From Sialis fuliginosa (Eukaryota; Arthropoda; Insecta; Megaloptera; Sialidae), in NCBI GenBank assembly GCA_961205875.1, contig OY540810.1, positions 10,044,001-10,108,000 on the forward strand: 64,000 bases of DNA, given 5' to 3'. Both the position numbers and the translations under genes were made by a program. Shown here piece after piece: positions 22,421-34,580 of this stretch. Numbering within the stretch: the first letter of the stretch is position 1; the number at the start of each line of letters is the position of its first letter. The notes beneath the pieces are model-generated. The model made no database searches and had not been told where the DNA came from. It saw only the letters and a program-made list of their open reading frames with translations.

Positions 22421-22500
22421 TGTCCAAATACTAGGTTACAGTATGGGGATTTCGAAAACTATAAGAGATAATTCGGTTAAATGACATAATAGTTAACTTT
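22421..22500 (+). repeat. Family D-like end
   Basis: ACAGGATGTCCAAATACTAG, GTATGGGGATTTCGAAAACT and ATTCGGTTAAATGACATAAT parallel the left end of the family D element at 26285, but no inverted partner is found. Confidence 0.45.
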
Positions 22501-23456
22501 AAAAAATTATCGTAGCCTACTAGATATTAGTCAAAAACCGGTTTAGTGCAAAATAATGACTCAAAATTTCAAAAAAAATCAAATAAATAATATAGGGTTT
22601 AGTATTGTCCATTTAATTTTAGTTTTTAGAAATATTGTAGTTTTTGAGATATGAGACAAACTAATGTTTTCTTAAATAGAAGCAATATGATTTATTTCTC
22701 AATTTTTGAACAGAAGTGTAACATCTGAAAAAATCAACAAAAAGTATTTATTTACAATTCAAAGATGGCTAAAACTAATTTAAACCTCTCAAAAAGCGCA
22801 AAAATAAAAATAAAATATTTTTATAACTCATAATTAAAATTATGCCAAATCTCAACTTTATGTTATAGGTCAAACAATTTAGTCACCGCTAATAGACTGT
22901 GATAGATAGACACACAGACATATTGTTGGTGTTATAAGTATTCTAAAAAAAATAATAACTAACTTATTAATTTAATTAATTAATTAACTATCTATACCTA
23001 ACAAGCAGTAAAGTACTGTAAATAATTTTTTTAATATAATTCATATAACGTATATCTTAAAATTTTAACTTTCCGAGCGTATTTTATTTAAAAACATTGA
23101 AATATGTGTAAACTGTAATTAGATTTGACAATCCTCTGACCAACGTATTCGGGAACGACACCAGCTAACGTCGTTAACGTTTCGTACGCCCTTACAACCG
23201 CTCGTAAATATGTTAATTTGTTTTATTTCGTTTTGCCTTGTTTACAAGTTGTTCTGATTTTTAATTCAATAAGCTTTTCATTTAGAAGAGAAAACGAAAA
23301 ACGTACTTTTTTAGACGTTTGTGAGTGATGTTACGAAAACAGCGCTAATAAAATAATTGTCACTAATTTGAAATTTCTCTTGTACAGAAACCAAGGACAC
23401 GTGAATTTTATTTTCTTTAAATGTAAAAAATTAATTATATAATATACTAGCTGGAC
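22501..23456. other. AT-rich non-coding
   Basis: No gene. A moderately GC-richer stretch at 23140-23215 (ACGTCGTTAACGTTTCGTAC) carries no recognisable feature. Confidence 0.5.
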
Positions 23457-24273
23457 CCACGCGGCTTCGCCCGCTTGGACTACGGAATTATTGTTTAGGA
23501 TTTTTGAAAAATATACATAGTTGAATTAAGTACAAACACGATTAATTATTATCGTAATAATAACTAATCAAAACCTAACGTACCTAAAAAAAAAAAAACA
23601 AATCATTAAATTTAAAAGTTAATAATTGAAAACAAAATAAACAACTGCCGGCTGAGCGCTGAATCGTCCCTCTCCCCGCGACACTTCATCATAGTTCGCG
23701 CGAATTGCCGCGAATAATATGTTATTTTATGTATATTTCATGTTATTTCCTAAACCAAAAAACCAAATTGGATTCTGTAAACGGCAAATTATATCTACAT
23801 TAAGTACTTATGACGATGAAATCATTTATTTTGATATGGATTAATGTTTTGTAGGTCATAAGTCCATGTAAACAGAACCCAAATATTTTATGTTTTCTTT
23901 GTAACATAAAAGCAGTCATTGTGGCTTAAATATAAAAGTTAGACATATGCTGTCGCGGACTTTATTGTAGAACTTTTGATTCTACACAATTCTTTAACAC
24001 ATTATTTTGATCTATATTGAACGGTTTAGGCAGCGTATTACAAAACAGCGCGCCGACGGCAAAAATTTTTCCGACTTGTTTTACTATTATTGTCACTGCT
24101 TAGTTGTTATGTTACCTAACCTTACAAAATATAGCCTATAACCTGGCCAGAGAACGTACCTATGAATTAAAAAAAAACACGTAAATCGGATAAGTTGTTC
24201 TCGAGTGATAAGCGCACGAACGGACAGACAGACAGACAGACAGAGAGATGTTGAGCTTTATATATATTAAGGA
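23457..24273 (-). mobile_element. Family G Helitron-like element, near full length
   Basis: On the minus strand it starts A|TCCTTAATATATATAAAGC, near a TCTGTC run, and ends GGGCGAAGCCGCGTGGGTCC, AGCTAG|T. TC start, CTAG end and A/T flanks fit Helitron insertion between A and T. Shared interior words with 29426-30216 include CTGGCCAGGTTATAG, GTCCGCGACAGCATATG (ATACCATA in the other), CAATGACTGCTTTTA and GATGAAATCATTTATT. No Rep/helicase coding. Confidence 0.75.
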
Positions 24274-24476
24274 TTAAAAAATTAACATTTCTTATTTATT
24301 TTTATCACGATTAAAAATACAAATCAATAATAAATTTAGCTTTTTTCTATGTTATTTACTTTTTTTTATATCACTACCGTCACTATTTTGGAGCGCACGG
24401 AATTGTGAATTCTTACCTTAAGACAATTCTGCCGTCCTAATCAAAATCAATCAATTTATGTCCGGTATTATAAAGG
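24274..24476. other. AT-rich spacer
   Basis: Short unique-looking spacer containing GGAGCGCACGGAATTGTGAA. Nothing recognised. Confidence 0.4.
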
Positions 24477-24738
24477 AGCTAACAAGTACTTTCAAATGAG
24501 GTATCAAACCAATCTCACAGTTCTCTTGAAGTTTTAGAAGTGTTTAACAAGTTTCTCGCATGCGCAGTAAGTAAACATCAACGGTATTAAAACAATGGTG
24601 ATATTCTGAAAATTATCTTGTGTACGGTCATAGTCACCAACTGTGTTATAATGAGTGAAATATCACTGATCTGAATTCTAAATTAAATCCATAGATAATA
24701 TCACATAATTGATACCTCGTTGAAAGGGCTTGTTAACT
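24477..24738. mobile_element. Family P MITE
   Basis: The left end AGCTAACAAGTACTTTCAAA then TGAGGTATCAA; the right end read inward AGTTAACAAGCCCTTTCAAC then GAGGTATCAA. The imperfect inverted repeat is about 30 bases long. The interior is non-coding. Confidence 0.6.
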
Positions 24739-25124
24739 AACATAGGAATTTGTTCACTATTCAAGCTAAACCACGTGTTAAATGCTATTATTAATTCAAT
24801 GAATAAATCTTTTTATGTGTCTCATGAAGTGTATTATGACGAAACTCGTATTTTACTGTCGACATAATTTTAAAGCGAAATACATTTTTCTTCCACATCA
24901 AAAAAGCGAAAGATAAGATGTAAAAAACGAACAACAAATACAGAAACAATCTCCTTAAATAACGGAAAAAATCCAGTCGTTTATAACAAAAACATAGAGA
25001 TTGAAAAGGCTCCACAGACAGCGTTGTCATATTGGTTACCACATTGTCTTCTAGATGAACTTACCATAGTTCGTCGTGAACTGGCAGTCAACGATAAGAT
25101 TTTGCAAAGACGTGGACCATACCT

Positions 25125-25145
25125 ACACACACACACACACACACA
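25125..25145 (+). repeat. CA microsatellite
   Basis: About ten CA units without interruption. Confidence 0.9.
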
Positions 25146-25874
25146 TTATGTGATACCTTTACCAGGGTTGGCCAACATTTATTTGAAGGTACCGTCCATT
25201 AACCCTTGTATTAATGGATAAATGTTTGCAAAATGGATAAGGTATTCGGGTACTTTAATATGATTTGTATTTATTATAGGTGTTTACGTTATAAAATTTT
25301 GCGCGGTATTTAGTATTATTGTTGTCAAATTTAAAGTTATTGTTAGTGACCTTACTTTTTATTTGACAACAATCATTTTAATTCAATGAAAATATGTAAA
25401 TAGAAAGTAAATGTAAAAGTAAAATCTTCGTCTTACAAACGATTGTTTTTATTATTGCAAGTTCAATTTAAAAGGTAAATAATATTATATTTTTTTACAA
25501 AATGAATAAATTTCTTAGTTATAATTATTTTCTGTTCTTCTGACTGAAGGGTTTACATCAAAAGTTCCTAGAATATTTTTTATTGCATTTTAGGAGACCT
25601 ATCTAAAAACACACCACTCAATGGGGTACCTAAATGAAAAAAATGTTTTGAGTACACTTTTCAGTCTATTGAATGGGGTCCAAATATATTTTTTCGTTCG
25701 TTTGAATCTATCCTCCTTAAGAAATAGTATTACAATAAATGGATCTTGATCTTGGCATTCCGGAATGCTCATAAAAGCAAAAAAATAATTACGTACAAAA
25801 CTCGTCAAATGAAATCAAAAAAGGTACACAGGTATCTATCCATTTACACAAAAGATGATTTTCAAACTTTTTTA

Positions 25875-25889
25875 CCCCCCCCCCCCCCC
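25875..25889 (+). repeat. Homopolymer C15
   Basis: Fifteen consecutive C's in AT-rich surroundings. Confidence 0.9.
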
Positions 25890-26284
25890 ACACCGCATCA
25901 AACGTATTATTTTAATGTATAAACCGTATACAAATACGTAGCCTACAACAAGCTGATGCATCGAAACCTAACCTAATCTCGTGGTTGACTTATACTCATC
26001 TAATCTTTCTCTTATACATACAAATGGCTTTGGACTTTCATTTTCCCTCTCCTTAGCATTGTATGTTATATTATTTTAAAACATGTCAGTTTCATTCCAT
26101 TTCACTAGTCTTGATAATAATAATAATAAAATTCTTCCGATGAGGGAATGACCCTTTTTCGACGCATATAATCTTGATTATCTTGAAAAGTACAAGTCCC
26201 ACGAAAAATGTTTGATAGATTTTTTTAAATTTCAATCAATTAAGAATTACGTGGTGGTAAGTAATTTTGGTTGATCTCATTATA

Positions 26285-26668
26285 CAGTGTCCAAGATAAA
26301 CGTGAAATGCATGGGGATTTCCTAAACGGTAAGATACAGATTCGGTTAAATGAGATGCATTATTTGTAAGGAAGGGGTGAGTTATTACTACATCAAAATT
26401 CTAAATACACCAATCAATTCTACATAAAAAGTGCTTTAAGAAACCGCAAACAAAAAGTATATATCAAAATTGACAAAAAAGTTATAGCCATTTAAAAAAT
26501 TTCCGAATTTTCAGATTTTTGGGTATACCACCTAAACCACATACAATTATTAATATTTTTTGATGAAGTAATATTCACCCCTTCCAAATAAATAATTCAT
26601 CTCATTTAACCAAATATGTATCTCTTACCGTTTAGGAAATTCCCATGCATTTCACGCCTATCTTGTCA
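26285..26668. mobile_element. Family D foldback MITE
   Basis: Left: GTGTCCAAGATAAACGTGAA, ATGCATGGGGATTTCCTAAA, CGGTTAAATGAGATGCATTA, AAGGAAGGGGTGAG. The right arm mirrors it (CACCCCTTCCAAATAAATAA, CATCTCATTTAACC, CGTTTAGGAAATTCCCATGC, TTTCACGCCTATCTTG). Arms are about 110 bases. A left-truncated copy is nested at 42975-43465. Confidence 0.75.
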
Positions 26669-27079
26669 TTTTTTTAGTAAAATATTTTGTAGTTCCAAAT
26701 TGGGGAAAGGGTCAACTGAATCTGTTGTCCCAAATATAGACATATTAGAATCAATGAAGCTGAAAATTTGTTTTTATCAATTTTTTCACTAATATCTGTT
26801 AAAAATCTTCAAAGAAAAAAGTATTTCGTTTGAATAAATATTTTTTTACAAATCATTATAAAAATCCAGAAATGAACAGCTTCTAATCAAATTAATAACA
26901 AAGAAAAGAATAAAACAACAGAAATTTTATTTGACTGGGTACATAATATAGGATGAAAATATCAAAGTAAAGAAAATCACAAACGCAACACTTCTAAACC
27001 CAAAACCGTGTACAGCAATACAAAAGAAACAATTAAAAGAAAGAAAAAACATCAAAACATATCACATCAAACGACAGTT
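26669..27079. other. AT-rich non-coding
   Basis: Nothing recognised. Confidence 0.5.
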
Positions 27080-27330
27080 GGCACCCCTACATTGTCGTTG
27101 GTTGGTGCGAACGTCGCCAGCTTCCGTCTTCTCCGATGCGGTTGAATGCCGCGGCTTAACTAAATCCGGATTGACTGAAATCTTAAATCAGCAACGGCAC
27201 TTGGTGGCTGCGGCGTCGGCGACAGCCCTTTTGTGTTGACTGAATCAAGCTGGCTGTAAGACGTGTGAGTGTGTATGTATATGTGTGTGTGAGTGCGAGG
27301 ACCAAGGTTGCTCTGTGTCTTGTCGATAGA
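27080..27330. other. GC-richer unique island
   Basis: Clearly richer in G+C than its surroundings (GGTTGAATGCCGCGGCTTAA, GTGGCTGCGGCGTCGGCGAC), then a GTGTGAGTGTGTATG tract. No open frame of note, no splice-framed exon and no repeat match in the window. It could be a regulatory element, an untranslated exon or an unrecognised transposon. Confidence 0.35.
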
Positions 27331-28280
27331 CGTTCAGGATAAATAACATTTATTGATCTATTTTCAAAGTGATGCGGCGCTTTTTTGAAGTGCTGTTAGA
27401 ATTTTAGTTAGACGTCTTAAGTACCTACTTCGGTGCTAGTGGATTTGTTTCTTTTTTTTTAAATGGTGGTTTATCGATATTTGTAAACAGAAGCTGTACT
27501 TTAACGTTGGGTTGGATTTGAAACTTATCGATTATCTTACAATCTTGTATACAGGGTGTACATTATTGACCAGGATTCCAAAATTATACAAAAGTATCGA
27601 ATTTCGGGAAAAAATATTAATTACAAAAGTTGTGAGGTTCGAAGTAACCTAATAGGTACTTTAGATTTAAGCTCAGTTCATTTGTAGTGTTTTGTGCCAA
27701 ACAGAACACTTATGTAATCACTTTGGTGTTCATTCTATGAAACTATTCGACATAAAAATTCTTTTAGCACACATATAAATAATTTAATTGTTTATTTCCT
27801 TATAAGTTTAGCAACAAAAAAATATTTCTCACGATGTAAGGAACAACGTTTCTTAAAATTGTCATTAGTTTAAGTGGAGGGCTGATAGCACAGAACCCTA
27901 ACTGTGCAAGTACCTATAGCTTGCACTTGTCATAATTTTTTTATCTATAAAACTATATTTTTTATACAGAATCTTATTTCAGCATAAATTATGCTATCCA
28001 AAAGTATAAATAAAATTTAGGCCTTATAATACTGATTGGAGTATTATAATTTTTTTTAATAGTAATATTTTTCTATAAAATCTATTGTTGACTGTTTATG
28101 CCCCAAAGTGGACCTAAGACCCAATTCCTATTCACATATTTTAATAAGAAAAATTATACCAAATAAAAATTCTGTGTAAAAAATAGACTTGAGCCTCAGC
28201 TCAGTCTACTTTATCACTAAATATTTCTTATAAAAAATAAAACTTTAAAAGGACGATTTTTTCATATAAAATTACAATTC
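27331..28280. other. AT-rich non-coding
   Basis: Includes TATACAGGGTGTACATTATT at 27548-27567, styled like a mariner terminus but without a partner end. No gene. Confidence 0.45.
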
Positions 28281-28622
28281 TATAGTCTGTTTCATTTAAG
28301 ATTGCAGCGGTAACTAACATAAGAAACATTATACGTTTGAGCAAAACGCCAGGCAGATTCACAATAACACAATTTTCACTGACGCAATACATCTACTAAT
28401 TCATGTTGGTGTATTATATTATCGACATTAGGATATTAGAAAACTAATATTCATAATACAAAGGTGAGTTTTATTTCTTACAAATTTCATTAAAAGTTTT
28501 TATATACATATTAAAATATTACAATCTATTCTGTGGGCTAGCCTAATGTGAGAATAGTGCCTGTGTGAATCGTACCGTCTAATCCCCGCCCACCACTGCA
28601 ATCTTAAATGAAACAGACTATA
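28281..28622. mobile_element. TA-flanked MITE with near-perfect 30-bp TIRs
   Basis: The left end TATAGTCTGTTTCATTTAAG continues ATTGCAGCGG; the right end CCACTGCAATCTTAAATGAA continues ACAGACTATA. One mismatch in 30. TA at both ends fits a Tc1/mariner target. An interior segment (28403-28490) recurs reversed at 41222-41304. Confidence 0.8.
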
Positions 28623-28860
28623 GTTAAAATATTTTATACGCACCTAATCCTCAGTAAGCACATTTATACTCTAAATAAAACATATTTAATTCCCAACCTT
28701 CCCTAAAACACCTACACCGCATTACTTAAATTCAACTCAATATTTCATTGGCCAAAACAAATCCACTTTTCTGAATGCACATATTTAATTACATTCTAAT
28801 TAGAGGTTGGTAACAAAAAAGTTGCGCGAGTTTTTGTGTTGTTAAAGTAAAGTTTGTTCA
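28623..28860. other. AT-rich spacer
   Basis: Nothing recognised. Confidence 0.4.
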
Positions 28861-29160
28861 TATTTTACTTGGCCCGAGTTCCCCTAGGCTGCCTACTACT
28901 GTTCACACTTATTTATCTTAGCACTTTGGGTTGGCACAACCACGGACGACTCATTAAACATACATCTCTTGCTGGCGAAACCATTACGCCACCTGGCAGG
29001 TGCTGCCCTCTTCCATTATGAACATCACTTACCGTATGGCTGGCGCACATTGCTTTCTAAACAGTGACGTACTGAGATACGATATTGGACCTACACTATT
29101 AATAAGCGTTTAACGCTCGTCTAACAATAAGTGACGAGTGAATTATGGATTAAACTAGTT
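28861..29160. other. GC-richer unique island
   Basis: Contains GAGTTCCCCTAGGCTGCC, CCACCTGGCAGGTGCTGCCC (an inner palindrome ACCTGCCAGGT-like) and AAGCGTTTAACGCTCG. On the minus strand CCATACG|GTAAGTGATG at about 29030 fits a donor splice site, but no coding frame supports an exon. Function unknown. Confidence 0.3.
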
Positions 29161-29269
29161 TACTAGAGACAGTATTAGAGAATGTTATTATGGACCAGTA
29201 ACGTTATGAAGATTCCCAAGTAAGCCACGCGAGAGTTAAATATAAAATTTTACCCTTATCTGTTCTGTT

Positions 29270-29415
29270 ATTTTTGAGTATCGGCATTTACAGACAAATA
29301 AACTTTAAGACCCACACACATATATCATGGCGAAAAAATCAGAAAGGATTCAAGTAATAAGGTCAAAATGGATAATTCCATCAACATCCGGAATTTAAAA
29401 AAAACGACTTTACAG
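29270..29415 (+). repeat. Family C fragment
   Basis: ATCATGGCGAAAAAATCAGA, AAGGATTCAAG and AATGGATAATTCCATCAACA then TCCGGAATTT match the distal part of 57712-58650. Confidence 0.55.
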
Positions 29416-29425
29416 TACTTCCTTA

Positions 29426-30216
29426 TCCTTAATATATATAAAACTCAGGTCCGTTAGTGCGCTTATAACTTGAGAACCACTTATACGATTTAGGTATATA
29501 TATATGTATATATATATTTTAAATTCATAGATATGTTCTCTGGCCAGGTTATAGAATAAATTTTGTTACGTTAGGTGAATATAATAGTAAATCAAGTCAG
29601 AAAAAAGTTTGCCGCCAGCACGTTCTTTGAACAAAATAATATAGTAAATAATTGTGTAGGATCAAAAGATCTTAAATAAAGTCCGCGATACCATATTATA
29701 TCTAACTTTTATATTTAAGTCACAATGACTGCTTTTATATTACAAAGAAAATTTAAAATGTTTTGGTTCTGTTTACGTGGATTTATGACCTGCAAAACAT
29801 TAATTCTTATCGAAATAAATGATTTCATCGTCATAAGCACTTAATGTAGGTATAATTTGCCCTTTACAGCATCCAATTTAATCTTTTTGTTTAGGAAATA
29901 ACTTTAAATAAGTTATATACGGTAAAATATTATTAATAATGCGTGAACTGCAGAACAAGTGCTGCGTCGTAGCATCTCGGTCGCCATTCGGACTCTCTCG
30001 GCTAGTCAATTGTTTATTTTGTTTTTAATAATTAACTTTTAAACTTAAACTGTACAAAAATTATTTGTACTTTTTGTTAGGTAATTTAGGTGTTGATTTG
30101 TTATTATTACAATAATAACTAATCATGTGTGTACTTAATTTCACTATATTTTTCAAAAATCCTAAATAATAATTTCGTAGTCTACGCGAGCGAAGCGAAG
30201 CCGCGGGTACAGCTAG
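29426..30216 (+). mobile_element. Family G Helitron-like element, near full length
   Basis: Starts A|TCCTTAATATATATAAAAC, ends GCGAAGCCGCGGGTACAGCTAG|T. 791 bases against 817 in the opposite-strand copy at 23457-24273, the copies differing by many substitutions and small gaps. No transposase coding. A remnant of its 3' end stands at 42310-42448. Confidence 0.75.
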
Positions 30217-32111
30217 TACTATATGTATTTAAAATATATGACCATTTATGAAAATAAAAAATTTGATATAATATACACATTGTCATCATGTAAAATAATG
30301 TAAAGTTTTCTTTGTTCTAAATCGCATCTGAAAGTTGTTGAGCTACTACTATTAAGCGAACTCCGGCCGAAATGCTTCTCTTCTTCTCCCAGTATAATTA
30401 CACTAGCTGTTCACCGCATAACAAACTCTGCTAAATGTTGTTTTCATCAACATATTATATCGCAACTAATGCCTCGCTTGCGTGTACCGAGATAATAATT
30501 AATTTATTAATTACATTCATAAAATTAAATTTACTGAACTTATATATTTTGTAGCCTCTTACGTATATAAGACTGCGTGTGTGCGTTTAATATACTAATG
30601 TGATTTATATTTGTAGTTTTATGGTTTTAGAATAATGTCGCTTAAGCTCTCGATTTAATTGGGTGTGTCTTATGATGTTATAAACTTCCGCTCTTTATTA
30701 TTGATATTTCATTTTGTGATGTTTTGATTTTGAATTTAGGTAGGGGATGTCGAAAATTTAATTGAAATAAAATCACAAAAAGTTATATGAGTTACGTAAT
30801 TCAAAATTTCAATCATATTCCAATTTTTTTTAGGATATTTTTGAATGTCTTTATCAATGTAAGAATTAGTAGTGGTACATTTAAAAAAACATCTGCAAAG
30901 TAAATTTAAATCAACACTGATAAAGTATTCTCATGAAAACTGCCATGGATTGTATAAAATTTAAATGGTTAATTTTATACAATTTTATTAAAAATTTATT
31001 AGAAATTTTTCTTAATACGCGTCTGAATATTTTTTCGTATATTTTTAATTTTTTGACAATTTCAATTTGAATCAAAAATTTTCTGCTACACAAACGTCAA
31101 AGTGACCTTTAATATGTCAAAATAAATAGCAATTAAAAAAAACCACCAACTAAGTTCCATTAATATCGTATCGAACTTCTTATTGATTTTTTTGAAAAAT
31201 AAGTGAAATATATTTTAAATTTATCATAAAATAATCATTGGATCATTAAGGTTTTTTAAAGTTCAAAGTACCCCTTAAATTTTGTGTCTAAAGTGATAAA
31301 AAAATTATGTTTTATCAGTTAAAAAATTATTCAATAAACGATTTTTCACTGTCTTACTCCAATCCTTAATAAAAAAAATATTATATTATTATAAAAAATA
31401 ATAATATATATTTTTTAATTATATTTAAACTGGTCTATAACAGAATTTTTTTATAAAAAAATGTTGCAGAGAACATTGTTTTCTATAATTTATGTCGCAT
31501 CTGGTCAGTTAATAAAAAAAATATATGAGTGACCAAAAACATAACTAGAAATAAGTGTCATCTTTTTTATATGATGAAAGAAATTATAAAAATATAAACG
31601 TATCTATATTCAGCTTTGAATTAAAATTTTCAATCCACTTTTAAAAAAATATTTCATTAACAAATTTCACGGGCTAGTAAATCTGAACAGTATTTGCATA
31701 CTAATTTTATATAATTCTCAGTCAAAAGAAGAATCATGGAAATCTCTAATTTTCATTTTATTATAAAAATAATACTCAAGCATATTCTGTTTTAATTATA
31801 AAATAAAATTATTGTATACATGTGACACACACTCACGAAATGCGAAAATACATATTTTATTTAATTTATACCAGAAAATTCACGGAGTTGTATTTTGGAA
31901 CACAAACAATTTGTGTATACCTATATATAATATTTTTAAATTAGTTATACGCTAGAACGAATTTTGAGTTCATATATTTGTATATAGTTAATGATATTTC
32001 GTTTAAATCAATTTAATCATCCAGTATAATTTTATCCAATTGATGCCCTAATTATAATATATTTACATTTGTCTATTTTGGAATAGTTAACAACTCTATT
32101 TATTTCATCAT
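30217..32111. other. AT-rich non-coding
   Basis: Almost 1.9 kb without a gene. A 60-codon minus frame at 30911-31093 is lysine/isoleucine noise. The text at 31430-31570 faintly resembles family C. Poly-A/T runs dominate. Confidence 0.5.
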
Positions 32112-32918
32112 TTTGATTAGACCAAAACATATTGGTGCAGTCGTTCGGAAAATTATTTCAATATATTTTTTTATTTTTATCTTATTGGGGAGGTTAGCCC
32201 GATTATAAAACTGCAAGATGCCAGTCGATACCTTGGCCAAATATTGTTTAAACCGCGAAAATGAAATAATTTTTTTTGTATCGTCTTTAGGTCTTTTCGC
32301 ATAAAAAAGGTCCTTACATTTATAACTGTAACTTTACTCCTTTATTTGTTATAAATTTTTTAATGTACACGAAACATTGAATTTAGGTATTTTCAATCAT
32401 GACAATGTACCTATACTTTAAAACTAATTATATATTTTTTTATAGTTTTCAAATAATTGTTAAAAATATTGTATACTTCAATTTCGAGGTTTTTACCGGC
32501 AACCACCTTTATTTCAATTAATAACCAAGTGGGTTTCTCTACTCTGCGCGTTCGTATTTTTCTCTCACGCACACTCCTATGTCCCATATGGTTAGTTAGT
32601 TAAATTCTCTACCAAAAAGGTTCTATACATATTTTTCTTCAGATTTGTATTTCAACGAGTACCTAACGAGTACTAACGACTATCTGAATCTTATAAAAAG
32701 TTGTTGTCTGGACTCTAGAGTGTAAGGACATTTTTTTATGCGAAAAACCTAAAGATGATACAAAAAAAATTGATTTAAAAAACTATTTTTTTCATTTTGT
32801 AGTCTTTAGAGGGGGGGTATAATATCCGACCAAGAAACCGACTGGCACCTTGCACTTTTATATTCGGGTTAAACTCCCCAAGACTGCGCTATTATGTTCT
32901 GGTCTAGATAATCAAAAA
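32112..32918. mobile_element. Family K large foldback transposon
   Basis: Arms of about 200 bases. Left (32112-32325): TTTGATTAGACCAAAACATA, TTGGGGAGGTTAGCCCGATT, AAGATGCCAGTCGATACCTT, TGTATCGTCTTTAGGTCTTT. Right (32712-32918) mirrors: AAACCTAAAGATGATACAAA, CGACTGGCACCTTGCACTTT, CGGGTTAAACTCCCCAAGAC, GTTCTGGTCTAGATAATCAA. The 390-base centre is AT-rich with no transposase reading. Confidence 0.75.
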
Positions 32919-33494
32919 CAAATCTAAAACAAGGTGCGATGTTATAACTCAGTCCAAATAAAATAACACAAAAGAAATAAGTATGTAAATATGTCTCAAC
33001 AATTTCCATCAAGTGAAATAATATTAAATTCTACAACTACAATAAAAAGGAACTTACTTTCAAGCAGTGCATTTGAGACAAAGAGCACAAGAAGGTTCAC
33101 GACACTGCAATGGGACGTTTGAACGCCGACATTTTATCGCCAATTGTGGTGAAAATAGGATCAATATTTATACACCAATTTTTAAACCTACAATTTCCTC
33201 AAAGTGAATTTTTCGTTTTTCTACATTTGTTCGTCGCATCTATTTAATACAATAACCAATTTTAGATATGTGTTACAGCAATTCTGTTTTATATATGTCT
33301 ATCTAGAAAACAAAATAGAGTAGGGTAGACAAAAGCGAACCGGATTAAAAATTGTTTCCATTCCTCACCTTGCTCTTTTTATGTACCAAAAACCACCAGA
33401 TATATTTTGCATAATATTAGAGCTGACTTCAAGATGATACTTTTCATAGCCTATGTCCTAAATCCGGGCGATATGAAATTGGGTTAAATTCGTA
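32919..33494. other. Non-coding, nothing recognised
   Basis: Slightly GC-richer at 33085-33150. No frame or repeat match. Confidence 0.45.
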
Positions 33495-33605
33495 CGAGAC
33501 GAGACCAAGATAAGACCTCCTGAAATTTTGATAAGACGAAACTGAGACGATATCAACTTTATTTATAATTTATAAGTCTCGTCAGAAGTCTCGGTTTTAA
33601 ATTGC
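33495..33605 (+). repeat. Family Q (GAGACGAGAC) repeat
   Basis: ACGAGACGAGACCAAGATAA, GACGAAACTGAGACGATATC and TTTATAAGTCTCGTCAGAAG then TCTCGGTTTTAAA. Parallels 56985-57110. Confidence 0.6.
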
Positions 33606-33644
33606 TTCGTTTATTAAATAAAAATAAATGGAATAAAAACTTTA

Positions 33645-33772
33645 AAATTGGTTTGGACAGACTTCAAAAACTGTTACATTTAAATACTAGGCATATTTTG
33701 CAGTGTATTAGGGTTTTCTGACGTGAATAATGTCTAGTGTTTCACGCTAGCCAGATACTGGGGGGGGGGGGG
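33645..33772 (+). repeat. Family O fragment followed by G13 tract
   Basis: GACTTCAAAAACTGTTACAT, GTGTATTAGGGTTTTC are distal family O text. The unrelated G13 run is 33760-33772. Confidence 0.5.
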
Positions 33773-34238
33773 TATTTCAGAAACTTGATGTGACGTTTTC
33801 AGGGTGATCTAAACCATTGAATAACTCAGAAACTAAAAGTCCGTCTGGGATGATTTTGGTATCATTCTAACTGGCGTATATGTCCGTACCCATTAAACAT
33901 TGTGCCACCTCCATGCTCGACACCCAGAGCAGCTATCACGCAGGTTTTGGTCTCAAGTAATAGATCTCGATTAAATCTACGAGTTGCAAGTACAAATCAA
34001 AATATTTATCTAGTTTTAATGAGTGAAAAACTTCATATAATAATTTCAAAAAATTATAATTTCGGCTAAAACACGCGCAAAAGCCAGTATGAAATATAAA
34101 AGACGCACAGCATTGGAAAGAACGTCTAAGCAGCTATCGGAAATATACCATTACCAGTAGCTGAAAGTCAGGACATACAGAGCACGCCAAAATACGTCAA
34201 TCTCTCGACCGTGCATCCCGACACAGTCATACCCATTT
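33773..34238. other. Non-coding, slightly GC-richer
   Basis: Phrases such as CCACCTCCATGCTCGACACC and GAAAGTCAGGACATACAGAG look non-random but match no family or frame that I recognise. Confidence 0.4.
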
Positions 34239-34450
34239 TTTTTAAGTCGATTTTATTTTCTTTTTCAAGTTTTTTTATTTTTCCCTTTTGAGCGGCGTAT
34301 CTTTGAAGTCCATGGTCAGATTCTGAATAAATTTATATGGGATACCCTTTCAAACAAACAAAAAATCGTCCCGATCGGTGCAAGTTTGTCGAAGTTATGC
34401 CCGAACATACATACATAAAAAATATAAACAGCCGAATTGAGAATCTTTTT
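34239..34450 (-). repeat. Family O repeat, minus orientation
   Basis: The reverse complement gives TCTCAATTCGGC, TATGTTCGGGCATAACTTCG, CACCGATCGGGACGATTTTT and GGACTTCAAAGATACGCCGC. Same order as at 1829. Confidence 0.6.
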
Positions 34451-34489
34451 CGAATTCGATAAAATATTTTCTTTTTTTTTTTATTTCAC

Positions 34490-34580
34490 CACCGAGAATT
34501 TTCTCGGTCACGTGAATGATTCAAGACCGAGATTAAGCGCGACAGTCAGTTGTAAAATTCGAGACCGAGATAAGACGAGA
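34490..34580 (+). repeat. Family Q repeat, short copy
   Basis: ACCGAGAATTTTCTCGGTCA (a hairpin), AAGACCGAGATTAAGCGCGA and TTCGAGACCGAGATAAGACG. Confidence 0.5.

Larger units (their letters stand above)
24739..26284. other. Non-coding with CA microsatellite and C15 tract
   Basis: CA repeat at 25125-25145, a 14-base palindrome GCATTCCGGAATGC near 25757, C15 at 25875-25889 and an ATA repeat near 26107. Frames at 24791-25042, 25024-25221 and 25599-25808 show no family resemblance; the second translates the CA repeat. Confidence 0.5.

Noticed and set aside
27548-27600. TATACAGGGTGTACATTATT as a mariner terminus
   Set aside because: No inverted partner was found within about 2 kb on either side.
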